Below are positions 57,978-64,000 of a stretch of 64,000 bases of DNA, piece after piece. The notes beneath the pieces are model-generated. The model was given only the letters and a program-made list of their open reading frames with translations, made no database searches and was not told the origin of the DNA. Source of the DNA: Duganella sp. CF458 (GTDB taxonomy: Bacteria; Pseudomonadota; Gammaproteobacteria; Burkholderiales; Burkholderiaceae_D). The stretch spans positions 1 to 64,000 of the forward strand of contig NZ_FOOF01000012.1 of assembly GCF_900113115.1 (NCBI RefSeq). Reading direction: 5' to 3'. How positions within the stretch are numbered: the first letter of the stretch is position 1; the number at the start of each line of letters is the position of its first letter. Position numbers and translations under genes: made by a program.

Positions 57978-60900
57978 ATGTTGCTGGGTCTGGCTGGAAG
58001 ACAGATATTGGAGAGAGACGTGGGGCGGTCGGTTCTCGCGGTAGCCTGGAGGCTGCTTGTTACGCTCCTGATCGCAATGGCAGTGCAAGCCAATACGCCA
58101 GCGCTGGCCGACCAGATCCGCTACGTTTATGACGAAGCCGGAAGGCTGGTCCAGGCCACGTCCTCCGACGGAAGCGGGACAGCTTACCGCTATGATGAGA
58201 TCGGAAACATCCTCTCGGTAAAACGCATTGTCGCGGGCGGTGTCGTCATCTCCGAATTCTCTCCGAATTCGGGGGCTGGTGGAATTCAGGTTTCGATTTA
58301 TGGCAGCGGATTCAGCGAAGTCGCCACGAACAATGCCGTGACCTTTAACGGTGTATCCGCCGTGGTCCTGAGCGCGACGAAGACTATGCTGACTGTTGCA
58401 GTTCCTGCGAACGCGAGTACAGGGAAGATCAGCGTGTCCAATGCGAACGGAACGGCGACCAGCAGTTCCGAATTCGTGATAGCGACAGCCAAAACGCCAA
58501 CCATTACATCGTTCTCGCCGGCTATGGGGCCGGCGGCAACCGCGATTACAGTCACGGGAACCAATTTTGGCGCCCAGCCAGCTGCGAACAAGGTAAAGAT
58601 CGGCGAATATGCGGCTATCACAAGTAGTGCTAGTCCTACCCAAATTGTCACCTCAGTCCCAACCATTGCTGCCTCCGGCAAGATCTCCGTAACCACCGCA
58701 ATGGGCAAGGCAGTCAGTGCCAATGACTTTTACGCTTTGCCTCCAGGAGTATCTGCGGCCGATATCGTTCATACAGGGCGGCTCGTAGCAGGGGGAGCCG
58801 CGCAGACAGTACAGATCGGTACGGCTGGCAAGAAAGCAATCCTGCTGTTCGAAGGCAATGTGAAGCAAATGCTTTCGCTGTTGTCGAGCGCAGGGACTTT
58901 TTCGAGTTCGCCTGCAATGGCGGTCTATAGCCCGGACGGACGAACCGTTGCAACTACCAATATTAATAACAACTACTTTTTTGACTTCCCGGCGCTACCT
59001 GTCTACGGCACGTACACGATGGTGTTGTCCGCGTCTGCCGGAGGCAAAGTTGATTTGCAATTAAAGGCCGCAGATACCGGCGCGCTGCTGGTCGATGGCC
59101 CAGCGAAAGCGGTCAACTTGAGCGCTGCGCAAAACGGTTACTACACGTTTAATGGCGAAGCAGGGCAGTATCTCGGACTTGGATATACGAACCTCGCGAT
59201 GAATCCTGTTGCTTCGATGGCGTACAAAGTCTTCAAGCCTGACGGATCGCATTTATTCGGCGATACCTGGAGTAATGACAACAGCAACAACTTGCCCATG
59301 TTGCCGGTAACAGGCATCTATACGCTTTTAGTCGATCCACCAACCGTCTCGTCCGCTAGCTTGAACGTCTGGTTGTCCAAGGATATCCCTGGGCAGCTTG
59401 TATTCGGTCAGACAACGAGTATGGTTTCTTCCCGCGTCGGCCAGAACTTCCGCCCGACCTTCAATGGCGTCGCCGGCGAACGCTACTGGTTGGCGTTTAA
59501 CGGCAGCACGATCACTTCTGCAAACGTCAATGTGGTGAAGCCTGATGGAACTGTGCTGACGAGTTTCTCGATCGGTACTTCTGCGGCGAATTTCGAAATC
59601 CCGGCGTTGCCTACGACCGGTATGTATGCCATCTTCATCGACCCGACGTCCACGGTGACGGGGAAGGTCGACGTCCAGATCAATCAAGTGGCACCGGACA
59701 TTACCGGGCCGATAGAAATCAACGGTGCAGCACTGCCTCTCGCCCTCGACGTCCGTCAGCGCGCCTTGCTCACCTTTAATGGCACCGCAGGCCAGCATTT
59801 GGGCCTGGGGTATGCCAACGTCACGACCAATCCAGCATCGCAATCCATGTATTACACCGTGCTTAAGCCCGATGGAAGTGAGCTGTTCCGGGATAACTGG
59901 AGCAACAGTAACAGCAATAACTTGCCGACATTGCCGGTGAGCGGCACCTACACCATCGTGGTTCAGTCCGGTACTTTTGCAACATCGAGCCTGTCCCTAC
60001 TGTTGTCCGCTGACGTGGCGGGGACTCTCGTTCCGGGTGCAGCGCCATTGAATGTGAACATCTCGCGTATCGGTCAGAATGCGCGCCTTACATTTGATGC
60101 TGTGGCTGGCCAGCACTACTGGCTCAAGATGCGCAATGGGACATTCCCTGCCACGGCAACGGTCTACATTTACAAGCCGGATGGCTCTACGCTGAACACC
60201 ACTTCTATATCTACGTCGCAGGACTTCGATATGGGCGTACTGCCGGTATCGGGTACTTATGTCGTCTGGATTGATCCTAATTCTACGAATGCGGGCAAGG
60301 TCGATGTAGAGCTTGTCACTATTCCTGCTGACTTTGTTAGTCCGATTGAGATCAACGGTGCAGCATTACCTATATCACTCGCCGTTCGCCAGCGTGCCAT
60401 GATCACGTTCAACGGTATTGCCGGCCAACGCTTGGGTCTGGGGTATGCCAATGTCACGACCAATCCGGCGTCGCAGTCCATGTACTACACCGTGCTTAAA
60501 CCTGATGGAAGCCAGCTGTTCTGGGATAACTGGGGCAGCAGCAACAGCAACAACTTGCCGATACTGCCTGTGAGCGGCACCTACACAATCGTGGTTCAGT
60601 CCGGTACTTTTGCGACGTCGAGCCTGTCACTATTGTTGTCCGCTGACGTGTCGGCGACCCTTGTTCCGGATGCGGCGCCGTTGAGTGTGAACATCCCTCG
60701 TATCGGACAGAACGCTTACGTCACGTTTGATGGCGTGGCCGGGAAGCGCTATTGGCTCAAGCTGCGTGGAGGGACCTTCGCCAGCACGGTCTCGGTGTCC
60801 ATGTACAAGCCGGACGGATCGACCCTGAACACCACTTCGATTTCGACGTCGCAGGACTTCGATACCGGGCCGCTTCCAGCATCTGGTACGTACTCCATCT

Positions 60901-61586
60901 GGTTCAATCCGGAGTCCACCAATACCGGCAAGGTAGATGCTGCGATTGTGACGATTGCAGACGACTCAGTTGGCGCGATCGCAATTAATGGCGCTGGCGC
61001 ATCCGTCAGCCTCGTACCAGGTCAACGTGCGGCCCTTAGTTTCACCGGTGTGGCAGGGCAGACCCTGGGACTTGGTTATACGGGCGCTAGTACTGACCCG
61101 GCTTCGAACAGCATCTACTACTTCGTCATCAATCCTGATGGAACCCAGCTCTTTTATGACAATTGGGGCGGCAATAACAGCAATGACGTGCCAGCCTTGC
61201 CGAGCAACGGAACCTACAAGGTCGTCGTGAAAGCCGCGAACTTTGTAAGTGTAGCGAGCACTGTTTGGCTTTCGGCTGATGTGCCGGGACTCTTGGTCAA
61301 GAACGATCCTGCGATGACTGTTTCTATCACCCGCGTTGGGCAGAATGCTCGCCTTACATTCAATGGCGTTGCCGGCCAGGCCTACACATTGCGATTTACC
61401 GACGGTGCTTTCTCGTCTTCGGCAAGCGTTATCGTATTCAATCCGAATGGCAGTTCGTTGACTTCGACATCGGTGGCGTCGAACGCAACTTTGAATCTGC
61501 CGGCGCTCGCGACATCAGGCACGTACACAGTCTTTATCGGCCCGAGTGGCACGACGACCGGCCAGGTCAACGTGCAGCTTCAGTAA
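57978..61586 (+). CDS. Secreted RHS/TIG protein with nine ~105-residue repeats
   Basis: 1202 residues from the ATG at 57978 (GAAGAGG before it). A signal peptide (~residues 18-45, ending ALA) precedes one YD/RHS unit (IRYVYDEAGRLVQATSSDGSGTAYRYDEIGNI in part). Two IPT/TIG domains follow (~75-250: SPNSGAGGIQVSIYGSGF, SPAMGPAATAITVTGTNFG). The rest is about nine repeats of ~105 residues that alternate in two types, ending in motifs such as LPVSGTYTIVV and GKVDVQL, similar to pre-peptidase C-terminal beta domains. Two neighbouring pairs are almost identical at the DNA level. It is probably a cell-surface or secreted adhesin-like protein. A second RHS-related gene starts 19 bp after it, so the two likely act together. 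Confidence 0.85.
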   Translation: MLLGLAGRQILERDVGRSVLAVAWRLLVTLLIAMAVQANTPALADQIRYVYDEAGRLVQATSSDGSGTAYRYDEIGNILSVKRIVAGGVVISEFSPNSGAGGIQVSIYGSGFSEVATNNAVTFNGVSAVVLSATKTMLTVAVPANASTGKISVSNANGTATSSSEFVIATAKTPTITSFSPAMGPAATAITVTGTNFGAQPAANKVKIGEYAAITSSASPTQIVTSVPTIAASGKISVTTAMGKAVSANDFYALPPGVSAADIVHTGRLVAGGAAQTVQIGTAGKKAILLFEGNVKQMLSLLSSAGTFSSSPAMAVYSPDGRTVATTNINNNYFFDFPALPVYGTYTMVLSASAGGKVDLQLKAADTGALLVDGPAKAVNLSAAQNGYYTFNGEAGQYLGLGYTNLAMNPVASMAYKVFKPDGSHLFGDTWSNDNSNNLPMLPVTGIYTLLVDPPTVSSASLNVWLSKDIPGQLVFGQTTSMVSSRVGQNFRPTFNGVAGERYWLAFNGSTITSANVNVVKPDGTVLTSFSIGTSAANFEIPALPTTGMYAIFIDPTSTVTGKVDVQINQVAPDITGPIEINGAALPLALDVRQRALLTFNGTAGQHLGLGYANVTTNPASQSMYYTVLKPDGSELFRDNWSNSNSNNLPTLPVSGTYTIVVQSGTFATSSLSLLLSADVAGTLVPGAAPLNVNISRIGQNARLTFDAVAGQHYWLKMRNGTFPATATVYIYKPDGSTLNTTSISTSQDFDMGVLPVSGTYVVWIDPNSTNAGKVDVELVTIPADFVSPIEINGAALPISLAVRQRAMITFNGIAGQRLGLGYANVTTNPASQSMYYTVLKPDGSQLFWDNWGSSNSNNLPILPVSGTYTIVVQSGTFATSSLSLLLSADVSATLVPDAAPLSVNIPRIGQNAYVTFDGVAGKRYWLKLRGGTFASTVSVSMYKPDGSTLNTTSISTSQDFDTGPLPASGTYSIWFNPESTNTGKVDAAIVTIADDSVGAIAINGAGASVSLVPGQRAALSFTGVAGQTLGLGYTGASTDPASNSIYYFVINPDGTQLFYDNWGGNNSNDVPALPSNGTYKVVVKAANFVSVASTVWLSADVPGLLVKNDPAMTVSITRVGQNARLTFNGVAGQAYTLRFTDGAFSSSASVIVFNPNGSSLTSTSVASNATLNLPALATSGTYTVFIGPSGTTTGQVNVQLQ
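59700..60950 (+). repeat. Tandem ~620-bp repeats inside the TIG protein gene
   Basis: Two copies of a ~620-bp unit (about 59,700-60,320 and 60,330-60,950) each code for an A-B pair of ~105-residue domains. They share long near-identical blocks (for example GACCAATCCAGCATCGCA against GACCAATCCGGCGTCGCA). More diverged units lie on both sides. Confidence 0.8.
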
Positions 61587-61605
61587 ACGAACACGAAGAA
61601 TAGCT

Positions 61606-64000
61606 ATGACTCCACAAGAAGAAATCATCGTGGCAAATCAGGAATATATGCAGCCTGCAGCACCTATTCGCTCCGGCAAGCCGCGCATGCTGAAATGGAT
61701 GATTGCGGGGCTGTTCCCGGCGTTGCTCGCAATTTCTGCCGTTGGACAGCTTCCGGCATTTGCGGCAGCGTCCGGAGCATCGAATGCCCACGCCTTTGCA
61801 TATCCCGCCGCACCAGCCGCATCACGGGGACAATCGGCAACACTGCTGCCTGATGGGCGATGGCTGCTGCTAGGAAGTGAAAGCAAGAACGGTAAAACGG
61901 TTACTATTGCGACCTTTATTTCGTCCGATGGTAGGTCGCAGGTAGTGCGGGATCAACTTTTCACTGCGCGTACTGGACATTCGGCGACGCTGCTGCCCGA
62001 CGGAGCCGTGCTGGTCATTGGTGGCTTGGATGGCTCTAGTCAAGTGATGTCGACCCTCCAGCGCTTTGATATTTCCAGCAGCAGTTTCAGCGCGCCGGAG
62101 GAGTCCGCGCTGCTTCCGCGAAGGGGCCATACGGCGACAGTGTTGATGGATGGGCGCCTGCTGATCGCAGGCGGTGCGGACGCACGCGGAAATGCGGTCT
62201 ATGAGGCCGAGATCTACGATCCGGTGACGAAGTCGATCGAGCGCTTTAATCCGAAACTCGATGCGCCGCGCTTGAACCATATTGCGACGCTGCTCCCATC
62301 GGCCGATGTCTTGCTTTCGCAAGGACTCGACGGCGAGAATCAAGCTCGCGAAGACGGTGAGCTATACGAATTTGCGTCACAGCGATTTAGTGCAATGTCG
62401 AAGACTGCAACGACGGAGGCGATTCGGGCAGCCAAGGCGCCAGAGGTTGCCGCGATCATGGCAACGAGACCAGAAGCCAACGATCCATCTGCACCGGTCG
62501 ATCAACCCGTCGTCATTCGTTTCAACCAGCCGATGGCGGTGTCATCGCTGAATGCATCGACTGTCACGTTGATCGGGCCGCATGGCGCCGTGCCGGTGAA
62601 AATTGTGCCGGTAGAGCAGGGCATGCTCGCATTTGTGAAACCTTCAATTGACCTGCTGCCGGACAGCAGATACAACCTATTCCTTGATGGCGTCAAGTCC
62701 TGGACCGGCAAGGCCTTGGCCTTCCATTCGTTTGGCTTTACGACTGCCCGCCTGATTGGCAACACCAATAGTGGTGAACCCTCTACGCCATCCAACGGCA
62801 ACTCGGAAAATCATGCCGCGCCGGACTCAATTGTCCCAAGTGCATCGAGCACTTCGCTGGAAGCGATGCATGCAGTTGGTGCCACGCCGTCGCTGGAGCG
62901 CCAGGCCTTGACGGCAGCTGCCAAGAATGGCGACAGCGAATTCTGGCTTCCGGACGGACGTCATTTCAAGGGTGACTGGAAGTCCAAGCGCGGAGCGAGC
63001 CCATTGCAGAAGCTGCCGCCGTTGAAGGCCCCTCCCGGCGTTACCGCTCTTGCAGGACAAATTCTTACGGCCCATGGCCGCGCCCTACGTAATGCAAAGG
63101 TGCAGATCGGTAATCAGATCGCATTGACGGATGAAACAGGCCGCTTCCTTCTGACGAACCTCACCCCTGGCACACAGCCGATGGTTATCGATGGTGGGGG
63201 AGAGGGCAAGGGGCAGTACGGCTATTACCAAGTGCGCGTTGACGTCAAGGCGCAGCAGACCAATATATTGGACTACACGATCTGGAGCACCCGCCTCGAT
63301 CCAGCCGGTAATGTGGCATTGACTTCGCCTACCGCAGGCGAAGTCGTATTGACATCGCGACGTATTCCGGGACTGGAACTGCGCATCCCAGCAGGCACAA
63401 TCATCCGCGACCACAACGGCAAGATCGTCACTGAACTGAATATGACGGCGATTCCTATCGACCGTCCACCGTTCCCGCTGCCAAACGTTGGTGTGCCTGT
63501 CTACTTCACGATTCAGCCTGGCGGCGCGACTCTGACCAGCGCAAGCGGCCTTGCGCTGCAGGGCGCGCGCTTGATTTATCCGAATTTCAACGGGCTGGCG
63601 CCAGGCAGCCGCGTGGACTTCTGGAACTACGACGCCCGAGGCAAAGGCTGGTATGTGTACGGACAGGGTACCATCAGCAAAGATGGCAAACAGGCCGTTC
63701 CTGATGCAGGCGTAAAGATCTATGAGTTCACTGGCGCGATGATTTCGCTGCCAGGCAATGCACCGACCGATGGGCCGGCGCCAGGTAGTTGCGATGGCAA
63801 TGGTTCGGTAGGTCCTAGCGCTACATGTCCGGATAATCAGCCGCCGCCCCCGAAAGGCTGCGCCGGCGATCCGGTCGACTGCGGGACCGGTTTATTCCTG
63901 AATTCGGGTACTGACCTCGTAATTAACGACATCATGCCGATTCAGATTTCGCGTACCTATCGCCCGCGCGATGCTGCCTCACGGGCCTTTGGTATTGGTA
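61606..64000 (+). CDS. Secreted RHS-family protein, N-terminal part (runs off the window)
   Basis: At least 798 codons from the ATG at 61606, with no stop before the window ends. A membrane or signal segment lies at ~28-55 (MLKWMIAGLFPALLAISAVG). Kelch-like units follow (~65-260: TGHSATLLPDGAVLVIGGLDG, RGHTATVLMDGRLLIAGGAD, RLNHIATLLPSADVLLSQG), then a bacterial Ig-like SbsA domain (~285-385), a carboxypeptidase-regulatory-like domain (~480-525: ALRNAKVQIGNQIALTDETGRFLL in part) and finally the start of an RHS core, GCAGDPVDCGTGLFLNSGTDLVI with ISRTYRP. The remaining core and any C-terminal toxin are outside the window. It lies 19 bp after the TIG-repeat gene. A signal segment suggests Sec export rather than T6SS, unlike the RHS gene at 4-9 kb. 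Confidence 0.88.
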   Translation, partial: MTPQEEIIVANQEYMQPAAPIRSGKPRMLKWMIAGLFPALLAISAVGQLPAFAAASGASNAHAFAYPAAPAASRGQSATLLPDGRWLLLGSESKNGKTVTIATFISSDGRSQVVRDQLFTARTGHSATLLPDGAVLVIGGLDGSSQVMSTLQRFDISSSSFSAPEESALLPRRGHTATVLMDGRLLIAGGADARGNAVYEAEIYDPVTKSIERFNPKLDAPRLNHIATLLPSADVLLSQGLDGENQAREDGELYEFASQRFSAMSKTATTEAIRAAKAPEVAAIMATRPEANDPSAPVDQPVVIRFNQPMAVSSLNASTVTLIGPHGAVPVKIVPVEQGMLAFVKPSIDLLPDSRYNLFLDGVKSWTGKALAFHSFGFTTARLIGNTNSGEPSTPSNGNSENHAAPDSIVPSASSTSLEAMHAVGATPSLERQALTAAAKNGDSEFWLPDGRHFKGDWKSKRGASPLQKLPPLKAPPGVTALAGQILTAHGRALRNAKVQIGNQIALTDETGRFLLTNLTPGTQPMVIDGGGEGKGQYGYYQVRVDVKAQQTNILDYTIWSTRLDPAGNVALTSPTAGEVVLTSRRIPGLELRIPAGTIIRDHNGKIVTELNMTAIPIDRPPFPLPNVGVPVYFTIQPGGATLTSASGLALQGARLIYPNFNGLAPGSRVDFWNYDARGKGWYVYGQGTISKDGKQAVPDAGVKIYEFTGAMISLPGNAPTDGPAPGSCDGNGSVGPSATCPDNQPPPPKGCAGDPVDCGTGLFLNSGTDLVINDIMPIQISRTYRPRDAASRAFGIG

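Noticed and set aside
1..64000. CRISPR arrays, rRNA genes, prophage or a replication origin
   Set aside because: No regular spaced short repeats, rRNA sequence, phage structural genes or DnaA-box clusters were seen. The only long tandem repeats are coding (57.9-61.6 kb).

Overview
The window looks like a chromosomal segment of a high-GC betaproteobacterium, most likely Oxalobacteraceae (Massilia, Duganella or Janthinobacterium type). The basis is gene content: PEP-CTERM proteins, a phasin and a PHB-depolymerase-like esterase, class II ribonucleotide reductase, quinol NO reductase, copper nitrite reductase and Betaproteobacteria-type housekeeping genes. Most of it is GC-rich. The exceptions are the AT-rich first 4 kb and, to a lesser degree, the right end, which suggests accessory DNA at both ends.

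Layout. 1-12.7 kb: an IS3-like end at the left edge, then a minus-strand type VI secretion cargo operon of VgrG, DUF2169 adaptor and a 1692-residue RHS effector with a PAAR-like N-terminus, followed by five small genes. Four of these form two paralogous pairs in A-B-B-A order and are probably immunity genes. 12.9-19 kb: two small proteins, a FAN1/VRR-NUC nuclease overlapping a nuclease-helicase (both behind a perfect LexA-type box), and a PEP-CTERM protein whose Shine-Dalgarno sits in a perfect hairpin. 19-25.3 kb: phasin, sensor kinase, a divergent HxlR-regulator/qorB pair, and four tRNA-Leu(CAG) copies flanking a PEP-CTERM metalloprotease. 25.4-35 kb: housekeeping genes (rnr, rlmB, cysE, YceH family, chemoreceptor, Tsx-like porin). 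35-43 kb: a DUF433/DUF5615 toxin-antitoxin pair, an esterase, a GntR-ABC operon, DUF72, a lipoprotein, a TPR-like protein and DinB. 43-46 kb: class II RNR and a REPIN-like inverted-repeat element.

46-52.7 kb is a compact NO/nitrite respiration module: norB (qNOR), nsrR-like, DUF2249 and a polytopic membrane protein on the plus strand, convergent with a DNR/FNR-type regulator and a three-domain nirK on the minus strand. FNR/DNR-like dyads lie where they could act at about -41.5 for both norB and nirK, and NsrR-like sequences overlap both start regions. The module would reduce nitrite to NO and NO to N2O. No nitrate reductase or N2O reductase is visible here.

52.7-56.7 kb is a beta-lactam response operon: a BlaI-type repressor behind a perfect dyad operator, a BlaR1-like M56 protease whose class D sensor domain has Asn in place of the motif lysine (STFN), and a single polypeptide fusing an intact class D to an intact class C beta-lactamase. 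After a di-haem peroxidase, the right end carries two secreted RHS-related proteins. The first has nine ~105-residue repeats. The second runs off the window just as an RHS core begins.

The most unusual items are the beta-lactamase fusion with its altered sensor, the A-B-B-A immunity array, the LexA-boxed nuclease operon, the cupredoxin-NirK fusion and the RBS hairpin on the PEP-CTERM gene. All functional statements are read from sequence and memory of the families; no search was run.
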